In this document: positions 35,711 to 44,687 of the stretch, in pieces
How the letters are laid out: every line of letters begins with the position of its first letter
How positions within the stretch are numbered: the first letter of the stretch is position 1
Source: Deltaproteobacteria bacterium RIFCSPHIGHO2_01_FULL_43_49
GTDB lineage: Bacteria; UBA10199; SPLOWO2-01-44-7
DNA length: 64,000 nucleotides
Direction: 5' to 3'
Assembly: GCA_001798075.1 (NCBI GenBank)
Contig: MGRG01000014.1
Span: 62,001-126,000 of the forward strand
The notes under the pieces: generated by a model
Database searches by the model: none
Seen by the model: only the letters and a program-made list of their open reading frames with translations
What the model was told of the DNA's origin: nothing
Made by a program: the position numbers and the translations under genes

Positions 35711-36781
35711 ATGGCTGAAGAATCGACATCGCAAGAAAAAACAGAAGATGCGACACCCAAACGCTTAAGAGAGGCGCGCAAGAAAGGCCAAGTTGCCAAG
35801 TCGCGCGATCTCAATACCGTTGTCATTTTAGTTGCTGCTTTTGCTCTGCTAGCCTACATGGTCAGTTTTTTCTATCAAGAATTTCGCGAACTTTTTTTGC
35901 AAAGCATTACATTCACCTCCTATACAACCATCGAACAGGGAAGCATTTCTCAATTCTTAAGAACGACATTTTGGACTTATGTTAAAATCACTTTTCCTTA
36001 TATGCTTGTTTTATCCATGATTGCTTTGGCGGTTGGTTTTTTTCAAGTAGGCCCCATTTTTTCCCCCGAACCGGTGAAACCTCAGACAAAACGCCTCAAC
36101 ATTGTTGAAAATGTTAAAAATATGTTCAAGGTCACCACGCTTGTTGAGCTCGCCAAAAACATTTTAAAAATCTCTCTAATTTTTTATTTCGCCTATGTTG
36201 TTATTCAATCCCATCTGTCACAAATTCTGCTCACGGTGACTTCCGATTTGCCTCAATCGACTCGTGTTGCCGGCGAGGTTCTGACCTCTTTTTTGATGAA
36301 GGTCTTTGTGGTTTTCACCCTCATTGCCATTTTGGACATCATGGTTCAGCGTTGGCAGTACAAAAAACAACTGCGAATGACAAAAGAAGAGGTCAAAAGA
36401 GAATACAAACAAGATGAGGGAGACCCCATCATTAAAAGTGTTCGCAAACAGTTGCACCAAGAGCTGGCGATGTCGGATACGAAAAAACAGGTTGCTGCCT
36501 CCGATGTGGTGGTGACCAACCCCACAGAACTAGCCATTGCGATCAAATATGATGAAAAAGAGATGATGGCCCCTCAGATTATGGCCAAAGGCCAGCGCTG
36601 GTTTGCTGAAAAAATCAGGGAGTTTGCCGATGAAGGAAAAGTTCCAATCGTTCGCAATGTCCCCTTGGCCTGGTCTTTGATTGAACTCGAAATCGGACAA
36701 GAAATTCCCGAGGAACTCTATCAAGCCTTGGCGGAAATTTTGGTGATTGTATACCGGATGAGGGAGCAGAGATCTCCTTGA
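35711..36781 (+). CDS. FlhB/SctU family type III export switch protein with NPTE motif
   Basis: A 356-residue export-gate protein. N-terminal EKTEDATPKRLREARKKGQVAKSRDLN is the family signature, followed by four membrane segments (about 35-210), the linker with EGDPIIKSVRKQLHQEL, and the cytoplasmic autocleavage domain. The cleavage motif reads NPTE instead of the near-universal NPTH. The GDP.IK..R..LHQE wording leans to SctU (injectisome) rather than FlhB (flagellum), but I cannot decide. Only an FHA protein accompanies it; no other secretion genes are in the window. A sigma28-like promoter and a REP hairpin precede it. Confidence 0.88.
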   Translation: MAEESTSQEKTEDATPKRLREARKKGQVAKSRDLNTVVILVAAFALLAYMVSFFYQEFRELFLQSITFTSYTTIEQGSISQFLRTTFWTYVKITFPYMLVLSMIALAVGFFQVGPIFSPEPVKPQTKRLNIVENVKNMFKVTTLVELAKNILKISLIFYFAYVVIQSHLSQILLTVTSDLPQSTRVAGEVLTSFLMKVFVVFTLIAILDIMVQRWQYKKQLRMTKEEVKREYKQDEGDPIIKSVRKQLHQELAMSDTKKQVAASDVVVTNPTELAIAIKYDEKEMMAPQIMAKGQRWFAEKIREFADEGKVPIVRNVPLAWSLIELEIGQEIPEELYQALAEILVIVYRMREQRSP

Positions 36782-36889
36782 GTGGGTGTCATTTTTTTGA
36801 CAACTGGGTGAACAATCACACATTCCTTCCATTTTAACGTTTTCCCCCTTTTTGGTAACCCCCGGTACCTTGTCATGATTTTTTGGTGA

Positions 36890-36907
36890 ATATGATGCAA
36901 ATCATAT
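36890..36907. promoter_or_regulatory. Candidate CRP/FNR-family operator
   Basis: ATATGAT-GCAA-ATCATAT, perfect 7-bp arms with a 4-bp spacer. The core TGAT-N4-ATCA equals the FNR/Anr core (TTGAT-N4-ATCAA). It lies about 70 bp before the start of the RCC1 lipoprotein gene. Confidence 0.5.
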
Positions 36908-36978
36908 CACAGTATCTGGCACGGCGTATGCACCTCTATGCACGGGGGTGTATTTTTAAAGGGGTGGGTGTGAGAGAT

Positions 36979-39900
36979 ATGCGTGCAAAAATCACATATT
37001 TGTTGCCAGTGCTCCTCCTTGCAGGCTTCTTAAGCGGGGTGTTGCAAGGGGGTTGCGGGAGCTTTGAAAGTGTTTCTACTGCAGGAAGAGCCGAAGGAGG
37101 TGGATCGAGTGGTTCTGGGGTTGCTATCAGTGGGACTGTAGAAGCCCCTGTGACTACAAGTACCAGCATCAGTATTGGGGCATCGGCTTCAAAAAGTGTT
37201 GGAAAAGGGTCTGCTGACAGTGGTGAAAAAATCATTGTCTATAAAGCCGTCACGGATCTTCCTGTCTCTGGAGGAACGGTCACTGCCAAAACAACTGGTG
37301 GGACGACATTGGATACAGGAGAGATCTCCTCTTCGGGTGCCATCACAGGGATTACCATTGACCCTGCGGCCCTGGATTCCACCAACCAGGTTCTACTGGA
37401 ATGCGATGTTAATGGGAAGAAGTTTGCAAGCTTGGTCGATTTAACAGGTCAATCAGCGGGAACAACTGTAAGTGCGGGGACGGTGAATACGGATACAACC
37501 CTGGCAACCCAACAGGTTTATTATCAGGGGGATCCTTCGTGTACACCGGATAATCCTTCTGCTTGCGCGGCCAAATTTCTTTCTGGGGAAGTGAGGCCTT
37601 TGGCATTGTTTAAGACTTTCAAGAATGCTTTTGACGTGACTTCTACGGCTGGCTCCAGTGATGCTGCCGGTGCCTTTGAAGCCATGAGCAAAGCATTCAA
37701 AGCGGCGATGGCTAGTGGGCAAAAACCATCATTTAGTGACATCAATGCTGCTTTGGCGGGTGGAGATATTTTGAACACTTGGAAGGCCTTTGACTCTTCT
37801 TTAGCAAGTATCGATATGTCTACGGCCATCGGACACGTTCAAAATTATATTCCGGCCGTTGCCAAGACCTTTCAAGATCTCACAACGTTCACGCAATATT
37901 TTAATGCAGGGCCTACCGGATGGACTGCTGCTGCCCAGTACTTTGGAAGACAAACGGGATCAGAACTTCTCAATGGGTTTAATAAACCGGAGATCTTTCA
38001 GGGGTATCTGCAGCAAAATGCCACCGCCTTTAACGCCGGAAACACAGCGGCCTTTGATGGCATGAAGAATGTGGGTCCCGTGATGGGGCAATTGGCAGGG
38101 AAATGTGCTGCGAGCGACTTTACTTCTGCAAAATACGAGGCCTTGAAGGCATTGATTGACAGCAAGGGTTCCAGCTTTAGCTCTTTGACCTCGACTCAGG
38201 TTGCCGACATGGGAGAAGCCTTCTGTAATCAGATGAAGGCCGCCAACTCGACAACGGAAATTGACGCCCTCAAGAATAATCCGGCTACCTTTGCTGGCAA
38301 GATATTCGATAACCCTGATGCTTATACAGGCTCTGCGGGTCAGACAGCCTTTGACAACCAGTTTATCAGTTTCGTTCAGAATCCCACGGCCTTCTCAAGT
38401 GGGAGTGGATGTTCAGCCAACGCGGATTGCCCATCGGGGCAGGTTTGTACCCCTGGGAGATATTGTATTGCGGAGTGCAGCTCTAGTTGCGGATTTTATG
38501 CCCCATGCACATCAAACAATCAATGTGGGACGGGATATTGTTCCGATGGATTTTGTCAGTTTAATTCCAGTTTCTTTACGAATCCTCTTGCAGGTGTTTG
38601 CAAGGTAACGAGTGAGAGTTGTTCTGCCAACACGGAATGTTGTTCGGGAAGTTGCAGCAGTGGGCGTTGCGTGTGGCAGGGAAATAGTGGAAGCGGCGCA
38701 ACAGGTATTTCTTTGTCGGCCGGCGATGCACAAATTGTCTTGAATTGGACAAAACTCAGTGGGGCGACCGGGTACAAGATTTATCGAAGCACCACGTCGC
38801 CGGTCACCACAAGTTCTACTTTGGTCGACACGGTTGGGGATGTGGCAACTTATACAGACAGTGGATTGACCAATAGCACCACCTATTATTACAGAATTGT
38901 TGGAATTCTTTCTGGAGGGGACTCCGGATTATCCAGTGAGGTCAGTGGAACGCCATCTTTATCCTTGGTTGCTCCGACGGGTGTGGCGGCTCAAGCAGGG
39001 AATGCTCAGATGACTCTCACTTGGTCCAAAGCGGCTCAGGCGACAGGGTATAAAATTTATCGAAGTACCACGTCACCGGTTACTACAAGTTCTACTTTGG
39101 TCGAAACAGTTGGGGATGTGGCAACTTATACCAACACCGGTCTCACCAATGGAACCACATATTATTATGCAATCGCCTCCACAGCCTCCGGCACAGACAG
39201 TGGTCTCTCCAGCGAGGTGAGTGGGGCACCGACGGCAGGAATTAAATTGGGGCAGGGAAATACGTCGACTCGACACTCCATTATTGCTAAAGGGGATGAA
39301 ACTGTCTGGGCATGGGGAGCAAATGACGGTGGACAGATTGGCGATAATTCAACCACACAAAGAAATAGTCCTGTCCAGGTTCATGGTGCGGGCAATGTCG
39401 GTTTTCTCACAGATGTTACGGCTGTTGCCATAGGGAACTACCAAACTCTTGCCCTCAAAAGCGATGGCACGCTCTGGGCTTGGGGTTGGAATGCCTATGG
39501 CGAAGTTGGGGATAATTCCACAACACAAAGAAATACTCCTGTCCAAGTCCATGGTCCAAGTGATGTCGGTTTCCTCACGGGCATTACGGCGATTGCTGCG
39601 GGGACCAGCCATAGTCTCGCCCTCAAGAGTGATGGAACCGTCTGGGCGTGGGGGGATAACGCCTCTGGCCAGCTTGGCGATAATAATGCCCCGACAGACA
39701 AATTGACGCCCAACCAAGTCCACGGTCCAGATGATGTGGGATTTCTCACGGGCATTACGGCGATCGCTGCGGGGACCAGCCATAGTCTCGCTCTCAAGAG
39801 TGATGGAACCGTCTGGGCGTGGGGAAACAATGGACAGTTAAATAATGTTGGTCAACTTGGAGACAATTCAACAACGCAAAGAAATACGCCCGTCCAAGTC

Positions 39901-40422
39901 CATGGCCCAGATAATGTCGGTTTCCTCACGGGTGTTAGCGCTATCACGGCGAGTTCCGAAAGGAGTCTTGCCCTCAAGAGTGACGGGACGGTTTGGGGTT
40001 GGGGATATAACGTCTACGGTGAGCTTGGAGACAATTCCACAACAAATAGAAAGACCCCTGTCCAAGTCCATGGTTCGGGTAATGTTGGTTTCCTCACGGG
40101 TATCACGGCGATTGCTGCGGGAAGCTACCATACTCTTGCCCTCAAGAGTGATGGAACTCTTTGGGGATGGGGGCGAAATGCCTTCGGTGCTGTTGGCGAT
40201 AATTCAACGACGCAAAGAAACACCCCTGTCCAGGTAGTCGGAGTCGGTGGGTCTGGTAATTTAACGGATGTCACTGCGATTGCTGCATCTGACTACAATA
40301 GCATGGCTTTAAAAAGTGATGGAACCGTCTGGGGATGGGGACGAAATAACTATGGGCAACTGGGTCAAGGAACCAGTGAGGACGGTAACCACCCAACTCC
40401 GCTCCAGATCTCCGGCTTCTAA
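36979..40422 (+). CDS. Lipoprotein with Cys-rich region, two Fn3 domains and an RCC1 propeller
   Basis: The start is the ATG at 36979; the ORF track begins 32 codons earlier in unlikely sequence. Signal peptide MRAKITYLLPVLLLAGFLSGV, lipobox LQGGC, so an anchored lipoprotein of 1147 residues. Then a Gly/Ser linker, an unknown alpha-helical region (about 190-470), a Cys-rich stretch (CSANADCPSGQVC, CGTGYCSDGFC), two near-identical fibronectin type III domains (about 570-750: GYKIYRSTTSPVTTSSTLV in each) and about seven RCC1 repeats (about 755-1147: SLALKSDGTVWAWG, GQLGDNSTTQRNTPVQV). The last would fold as a seven-bladed propeller, usually a binding surface. Surface adhesion is a guess. Confidence 0.88.
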   Translation: MRAKITYLLPVLLLAGFLSGVLQGGCGSFESVSTAGRAEGGGSSGSGVAISGTVEAPVTTSTSISIGASASKSVGKGSADSGEKIIVYKAVTDLPVSGGTVTAKTTGGTTLDTGEISSSGAITGITIDPAALDSTNQVLLECDVNGKKFASLVDLTGQSAGTTVSAGTVNTDTTLATQQVYYQGDPSCTPDNPSACAAKFLSGEVRPLALFKTFKNAFDVTSTAGSSDAAGAFEAMSKAFKAAMASGQKPSFSDINAALAGGDILNTWKAFDSSLASIDMSTAIGHVQNYIPAVAKTFQDLTTFTQYFNAGPTGWTAAAQYFGRQTGSELLNGFNKPEIFQGYLQQNATAFNAGNTAAFDGMKNVGPVMGQLAGKCAASDFTSAKYEALKALIDSKGSSFSSLTSTQVADMGEAFCNQMKAANSTTEIDALKNNPATFAGKIFDNPDAYTGSAGQTAFDNQFISFVQNPTAFSSGSGCSANADCPSGQVCTPGRYCIAECSSSCGFYAPCTSNNQCGTGYCSDGFCQFNSSFFTNPLAGVCKVTSESCSANTECCSGSCSSGRCVWQGNSGSGATGISLSAGDAQIVLNWTKLSGATGYKIYRSTTSPVTTSSTLVDTVGDVATYTDSGLTNSTTYYYRIVGILSGGDSGLSSEVSGTPSLSLVAPTGVAAQAGNAQMTLTWSKAAQATGYKIYRSTTSPVTTSSTLVETVGDVATYTNTGLTNGTTYYYAIASTASGTDSGLSSEVSGAPTAGIKLGQGNTSTRHSIIAKGDETVWAWGANDGGQIGDNSTTQRNSPVQVHGAGNVGFLTDVTAVAIGNYQTLALKSDGTLWAWGWNAYGEVGDNSTTQRNTPVQVHGPSDVGFLTGITAIAAGTSHSLALKSDGTVWAWGDNASGQLGDNNAPTDKLTPNQVHGPDDVGFLTGITAIAAGTSHSLALKSDGTVWAWGNNGQLNNVGQLGDNSTTQRNTPVQVHGPDNVGFLTGVSAITASSERSLALKSDGTVWGWGYNVYGELGDNSTTNRKTPVQVHGSGNVGFLTGITAIAAGSYHTLALKSDGTLWGWGRNAFGAVGDNSTTQRNTPVQVVGVGGSGNLTDVTAIAASDYNSMALKSDGTVWGWGRNNYGQLGQGTSEDGNHPTPLQISGF
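39270..40420 (+). repeat. Tandem RCC1-coding repeats
   Basis: Units of about 150-160 bp repeated about seven times within the lipoprotein gene, with near-identical stretches such as cctcaagagtgatggaacc. The sequence similarity indicates recent duplication or gene conversion. Coding, not CRISPR. Confidence 0.85.
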
Positions 40423-40487
40423 TCCGTTATTGAATACCATTGCACCTTTTTGGGGCCTATATTAGTCTCCCGCCGTTTTAGAATTCT

Positions 40488-41423
40488 ATGCAACTTCCAT
40501 CGGTTATAACACAACCCAAGCCTTCCTGGCTCAAAGTCAAAGTGCCTGGAGGAGAGAACTATACCCGCATCAAGGAGACCTTAAAGAGCAGGCGGCTTTA
40601 TACCGTTTGTGAAGAGGCTCATTGTCCCAATATCGGGGAGTGTTGGAATGGTGGGACCGCTACCTTCATGATCATGGGCGATTTGTGCACGAGAGGTTGT
40701 CGATTTTGTGCCGTGAAGACTGCCAAGAGTGGGATTCCCCTTGATCCAGACGAGCCGAAAAAGGTCTCTGAATCCATTGCGATCATGAATTTGGATTATG
40801 TTGTGATTACCTCGGTGAATCGAGATGATTTACCAGATGGTGGTGCCGCGCATTTTGCTAAAGTCATTGAACAAGTCAAAAACGATCACTCCAATTTGGT
40901 TGTCGAAGTCTTGACCCCCGATTTTCAGGGTCATTTCGATCAAATTGATATTGTGGCTCAAGCAACTCCCCATGTTTTTGCGCATAATTTGGAAACAGTA
41001 CGCCGTTTGACTCAGAAAGTACGTGATCCCAGAGCTACTTACGATCAGTCCTTGAAGGTTTTGAAATATGTGAAAGAAAATTTTCCGCACATTTATACAA
41101 AATCGTCACTAATGTTGGGTGTTGGTGAATTAGACGATGAAGTTTTAGAGGCGATGCAAGATTTGCGAAAAGTCGGTGTTTCGTTTTTGACATTGGGCCA
41201 ATATTTGCGACCTTCACGTAAACATCTAGCGGTTGAAGAATATATTTCCCCCGAAAAATTTGATTATTTCAAACAGTGGGGCGAAACGTTTGGATTTGAA
41301 TATGTTGCTGCGGGTCCATTAGTTAGAAGCTCCTACAAAGCGGGAGAGTTCTATATAAAATCAAAAATTAAAGACCAAAAATTAAAAACACATATCAAAA
41401 ATCAAAAATATTTAGGTTTTTAA
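40488..41423 (+). CDS. lipA: Lipoyl synthase
   Basis: A 311-residue radical SAM enzyme that inserts two sulfurs into octanoyl-lysine. Auxiliary cluster Cys in CEEAHCPNIGECW (near residue 40), radical SAM cluster CTRGCRFCAV near 65, the VKTAKSGIPLDPDEP and LVRSSYKAGEFY segments also fit; the C-terminal RSSYKA Ser that ligates the auxiliary cluster is present. The last 20 residues (IKSKIKDQKLKTHIKNQ) are encoded by an A-rich word repeat and have no family counterpart. First gene of the 2-oxoacid dehydrogenase run; its product serves the E2 encoded next. Confidence 0.96.
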   Translation: MQLPSVITQPKPSWLKVKVPGGENYTRIKETLKSRRLYTVCEEAHCPNIGECWNGGTATFMIMGDLCTRGCRFCAVKTAKSGIPLDPDEPKKVSESIAIMNLDYVVITSVNRDDLPDGGAAHFAKVIEQVKNDHSNLVVEVLTPDFQGHFDQIDIVAQATPHVFAHNLETVRRLTQKVRDPRATYDQSLKVLKYVKENFPHIYTKSSLMLGVGELDDEVLEAMQDLRKVGVSFLTLGQYLRPSRKHLAVEEYISPEKFDYFKQWGETFGFEYVAAGPLVRSSYKAGEFYIKSKIKDQKLKTHIKNQKYLGF

Positions 41424-41452
41424 CTTTTAATTTTTAACTTTTGATATTAGCC
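41357..41452. repeat. AT-word imperfect palindrome (copy D), overlapping the lipA 3' end
   Basis: aaaatcaaaaattaaag on the left mirrors ctttt-aatttttaacttttgat on the right. It codes for the extra C-terminal tail of LipA. Confidence 0.7.
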
Positions 41453-41462
41453 GGAGGCGAAG

Positions 41463-42644
41463 ATGGATTGGAAAATGCCAGACCTAGGTGAAGGGGTTCA
41501 GGAAGGCGAAATTATTAAATGGTTGGTCAAAGAGGGTGACAAAGTCCATTTTGATCAACATTTAGTCGAAATCATGACCGACAAAGCCACGATGGAAATT
41601 CCGTCTCCTATCGATGGGGTTGTTCAAAAAATTGTGATGAAAGAAGGATCAATTGCAAAAATTGGGCAGACGTTGGCGGTGATTGGGGGAGAGGGAGCCC
41701 CGAAGGAAAAACGTGAAGAGTCGTTCGTGAAACGTGAAGCGCCTACTAAACAAATTTCACGAGATACTCTTCACGAGATACGAACGACGAAGGTTCCCTT
41801 GGCTTCTCCTGCAATCCGCCAACTTGCGCGTGAATTGAATGTCGATCTTGAGAAAATTGTTGGGACGGGCCCCGGTGGAAGAATTATGAAAGAGGATGTG
41901 GAAAAAGTTCGAAGTTCGAAGTTCGAAGTTCGAAGGATGAAGGATGAAGAACGTATCCCCTTGCGGGGACTGCGCCGCAAAATTGCGGAGCACATGGTTT
42001 TGTCTCGAAAAACGGCTGCTCACTTTACCCATGTTGATGAAGTTGATTTGACCGAATTGGTTGCTCTTAGAAATCGAGATAAAAAGGGAGCAGAGTCCAA
42101 AGGGGTCAAGCTAACCTATTTACCCTACATCATGAAGGCGGTCATCGAAGGGCTCAAAAAACATCCTTATGTCAATGCTTCGCTCGATGAAGCAACGCAC
42201 GAAATTATTTTGAAAAAATATTATAACATCGGCGTGGCGGTAGCGACTGAAGAGGGGCTCATTGTTCCGGTCGTCAAAAAAGCCGACTCTCTTTCTCTAA
42301 TTGAGCTTGCCAAAGCGGTGAGTCTTTTAAGCGAACAAGCTCGCTCTCACAAAATTGCTTTGGAAGATTTGAAAGGCGGAACTTTTACACTAACCAACAT
42401 TGGCTCGGTAGGTGGCATTGTTTCGGCACCCATCATTAACTATCCGGAAGTGGCCATCATGGGGTTGCACAAAATCAAACCGACCCCTGTTGTTAAAGAT
42501 GGCAAAGTGGTTGTGCGAGACGTTATGTGGATTTCTGTTTCGGCGGACCATCGGGTGGTCGATGGAGCTTATCTGGCGACATTTTTGAATGAGGTCATCA
42601 AAATTCTAGAAAATCCTAAGGAATTCTTTCATGAAAAAATATGA
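41463..42644 (+). CDS. Dihydrolipoamide acyltransferase (E2)
   Basis: A 393-residue E2 component. Single lipoyl domain with the lipoylated Lys in MTDKATMEIPSP (near residue 42), peripheral subunit-binding domain ASPAIRQLARELNVDLEKIVGTGPGGRIMKEDV (near 115-150), and the acyltransferase domain with the catalytic HRVVDG near 360. Both interdomain linkers contain tandem word repeats: cgtgaag/cttcacg hairpins near 41705-41790 and gttcgaagttcgaag near 41908, apparently repeats tolerated in flexible linkers. GGAGG precedes the ATG. Substrate (pyruvate or branched-chain 2-oxoacid) cannot be fixed from sequence. Overlaps lpd by 14 bp. Confidence 0.94.
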   Translation: MDWKMPDLGEGVQEGEIIKWLVKEGDKVHFDQHLVEIMTDKATMEIPSPIDGVVQKIVMKEGSIAKIGQTLAVIGGEGAPKEKREESFVKREAPTKQISRDTLHEIRTTKVPLASPAIRQLARELNVDLEKIVGTGPGGRIMKEDVEKVRSSKFEVRRMKDEERIPLRGLRRKIAEHMVLSRKTAAHFTHVDEVDLTELVALRNRDKKGAESKGVKLTYLPYIMKAVIEGLKKHPYVNASLDEATHEIILKKYYNIGVAVATEEGLIVPVVKKADSLSLIELAKAVSLLSEQARSHKIALEDLKGGTFTLTNIGSVGGIVSAPIINYPEVAIMGLHKIKPTPVVKDGKVVVRDVMWISVSADHRVVDGAYLATFLNEVIKILENPKEFFHEKI

Positions 42645-44028
42645 TGTCGCTGTGATTGGCGCAGGGCCAGGAGGTTATGTCGCTGCGATCCGGTTGGGAA
42701 AGCTTGGCAAAAAAGTAGTCGTGATAGAAAAAGAAAGGGTGGGGGGTGTTTGCCTGAATGTTGGGTGTATCCCATCAAAAGCTTTAATCCACGCCTCCGA
42801 ATTATACCGCCATATTGTTCATGCCAGTGAGTTTGGTTTTAATGTGAAGGGAGTCGATGTCGAAGTTAACAAGTTGCAAAGTTGGAAAGATGGGGTGGTG
42901 CAAAAATTAACGCAAGGGGTTGCCGGTCTTTTGAAAGCAAACAGGGTTGATGTTATTAAGGGAGAAGCAAAATTCAAAACGAATCGTGAACTTGTTGTGA
43001 AAGGTGGTTCTCAAGAAGAAGTCGTTGGGTTTGATTCTGCCATTGTTGCAACCGGCTCGCTCCCGGCGACACTCCCAGGCTTTGAGCCCGATGGAAAATA
43101 TATCGGAACTTCCACAGAGGCGTTGAGTTACAAAGAAATTCCAAAAAACCTTTGTGTGATTGGTGGGGGTTATATCGGTTTAGAAATTGGATCATTGTAC
43201 GCAGCGTTGGGTTCCTCAGTAACAGTTGTTGAAGCAACGCCTAGTCTTCTGCCAGGCACGGATCCAGAAGCAACTCAAGTTGTCGCGAAAGAATTAAAGA
43301 AGAGAGGTATAAAAGTTCTGTTGCGGACAAAGGCCCTTAGTTGGCAAGAGGCGAAGGGGAATGCCGAGTTGGTGGTTGATAAAAATGGAGAAAAAGATGT
43401 TTTGGTTTTCAATAAAATTTTGGTCTCCGTTGGAAGAGTTCCGAATTCAAAAAATTTAGGCTTGGAAAATATCGGTGTTCAGCTCGATCCAAAAGGATTT
43501 ATTAAAGTTGATGAGCAACGCCAAACAAATGTTCAGGGAATTTACGCAATCGGTGATTGTGCGGGTCAGCCAATGTTGGCTCACAAAGCAAGCAAAGAAG
43601 GTTTGATTGCAGCCTCTGTGATTGCCGGTGGGAGTGATGTCTATGATGTGCGGGCAATGCCGGCCGTGATCTTTACCACACCGGAGATTGCCAGTGTCGG
43701 TTTGATGGAAGAAGAGGCAAAAAAGGCGGGATACGAAATTAAAGTCGGTAAATTTCCTTTTGCGGCGTCAGGGAAGGCGTTGGCAGTGGGAAAGACCGAT
43801 GGTTTTACAAAAATTATTTCGGACGCGAAATCGGATATTGTACTAGGCGTTTTGATTGTGGGTGAGGAGGCTTCAAACCTTATTGGAGAGGCTAGCCTTG
43901 CCATAGAAATGGGGGCGACAACAGAAGACATTGCGAGAACCGTCCATCCACACCCCACCTTAACCGAAACCTTAATGGAAGCAGCGGAGGCAGTTCATGG
44001 AAGAGCTATCCATATCATCCAGAGATAA
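42631..44028 (+). CDS. lpdA: Dihydrolipoyl dehydrogenase (E3)
   Basis: A 465-residue FAD-dependent enzyme that reoxidises the lipoyl arm with NAD. FAD motif AVIGAGPGGYVAAIRLGKLG at the N-terminus, redox-active disulfide GGVCLNVGCIPSKAL near residue 42, NAD motif GGGYIGLEIGSLYAALGS near 180, and the catalytic HPHPTLTE near 440. Length normal. It overlaps E2 upstream and lipB downstream, so the cluster is translationally coupled except where the REP element sits between it and lipB. Confidence 0.97.
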   Translation: MKKYDVAVIGAGPGGYVAAIRLGKLGKKVVVIEKERVGGVCLNVGCIPSKALIHASELYRHIVHASEFGFNVKGVDVEVNKLQSWKDGVVQKLTQGVAGLLKANRVDVIKGEAKFKTNRELVVKGGSQEEVVGFDSAIVATGSLPATLPGFEPDGKYIGTSTEALSYKEIPKNLCVIGGGYIGLEIGSLYAALGSSVTVVEATPSLLPGTDPEATQVVAKELKKRGIKVLLRTKALSWQEAKGNAELVVDKNGEKDVLVFNKILVSVGRVPNSKNLGLENIGVQLDPKGFIKVDEQRQTNVQGIYAIGDCAGQPMLAHKASKEGLIAASVIAGGSDVYDVRAMPAVIFTTPEIASVGLMEEEAKKAGYEIKVGKFPFAASGKALAVGKTDGFTKIISDAKSDIVLGVLIVGEEASNLIGEASLAIEMGATTEDIARTVHPHPTLTETLMEAAEAVHGRAIHIIQR

Positions 44029-44686
44029 AAGGGGACGTTCCCCCAAAATTTTGACACCACCGTCAAAAATCCGAGGGAACGTCCCCATCGTCAATTTGGG
44101 GCTGACAGACTACCAAGAAACTCACAAACTCCAGTTGGAACTACATTCAAGTATTACTTTAAATAATTCAAGAGAAGTAATTATAATTACAGAGCATTAT
44201 CCTGTCTATACATGTGGAAGAACCACCAAGCCTCATGATCGACCTTTGAAGAGTCCCATCCCAATGGTGGATGTCGAAAGGGGTGGGGAATTGACCTATC
44301 ATGGACCAGGGCAAATTGTTGGTTACCCCATTTTAAATCTTTCAAAAAGAAGGCTTAGTATCCCGCAGTATTTAAGAACCTTAGAAAACGCGTTGGCAAA
44401 GGCTTTGCTGGCTTTTGATATAGAGTCTCACTATCGCGAAGAACACAGGGCGGGGCTTTGGGTGGGTCATCAAAAGATTGTTTCGATAGGGATTGCAGTC
44501 AGGCGTTGGGTCACCTTTCACGGCTTCGCCATCAATGTTGATTGTGACCTGGAACCCTTCAAAAATGCAAGGCCTTGCGGGCTTTCCGGAAACAGCGTGA
44601 CGTCTCTAAAAGAGTTGGGTTATAATGTCCCGAAAGGTCATTTGCGCGAAGCGGTCAAACAAGAGCTCCTTCGCGCCTTTTTTTGA
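43997..44686 (+). CDS. lipB: Octanoyl transferase
   Basis: Transfers octanoate from ACP to lipoyl domains. RGGELTYHGPGQIVGYPI near residue 95, HRAGLWVG, and ARPCGLSGNSVTSL with the active Cys near 194. The domain proper begins around VNLGLTDYQE. The only in-frame ATG (43997) lies in the lpdA 3' end, and the first 30 residues are read through the long REP element at 44031-44086, so the native start has been lost or replaced. A TTG at 44096 might serve instead. Overlaps lpdA by 32 bp in another frame. E1 alpha follows 1 nt after its stop codon. Confidence 0.92.
   Translation: MEELSISSRDKRGRSPKILTPPSKIRGNVPIVNLGLTDYQETHKLQLELHSSITLNNSREVIIITEHYPVYTCGRTTKPHDRPLKSPIPMVDVERGGELTYHGPGQIVGYPILNLSKRRLSIPQYLRTLENALAKALLAFDIESHYREEHRAGLWVGHQKIVSIGIAVRRWVTFHGFAINVDCDLEPFKNARPCGLSGNSVTSLKELGYNVPKGHLREAVKQELLRAFF
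44031..44086. repeat. REP family 1, long nested form (copy with exchanged inner flanks)
   Basis: Outer GGGGACGTTCCCC / GGGAACGTCCCC, inner TTTTGAC-ACCACC-GTCAAAA. Compared with 10777, the CGGATT and AAAATT flanks of the inner stem have changed sides while the loop keeps its orientation. Inserted between lpdA and the lipB domain. Confidence 0.9.
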
Positions 44687-44687
44687 T

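Noticed and set aside
41757-42032. Antisense ORFs with SNFELRTSNF-like repeats
   Set aside because: They are products of the gttcgaa word repeat in the E2 linker and have no start signals.
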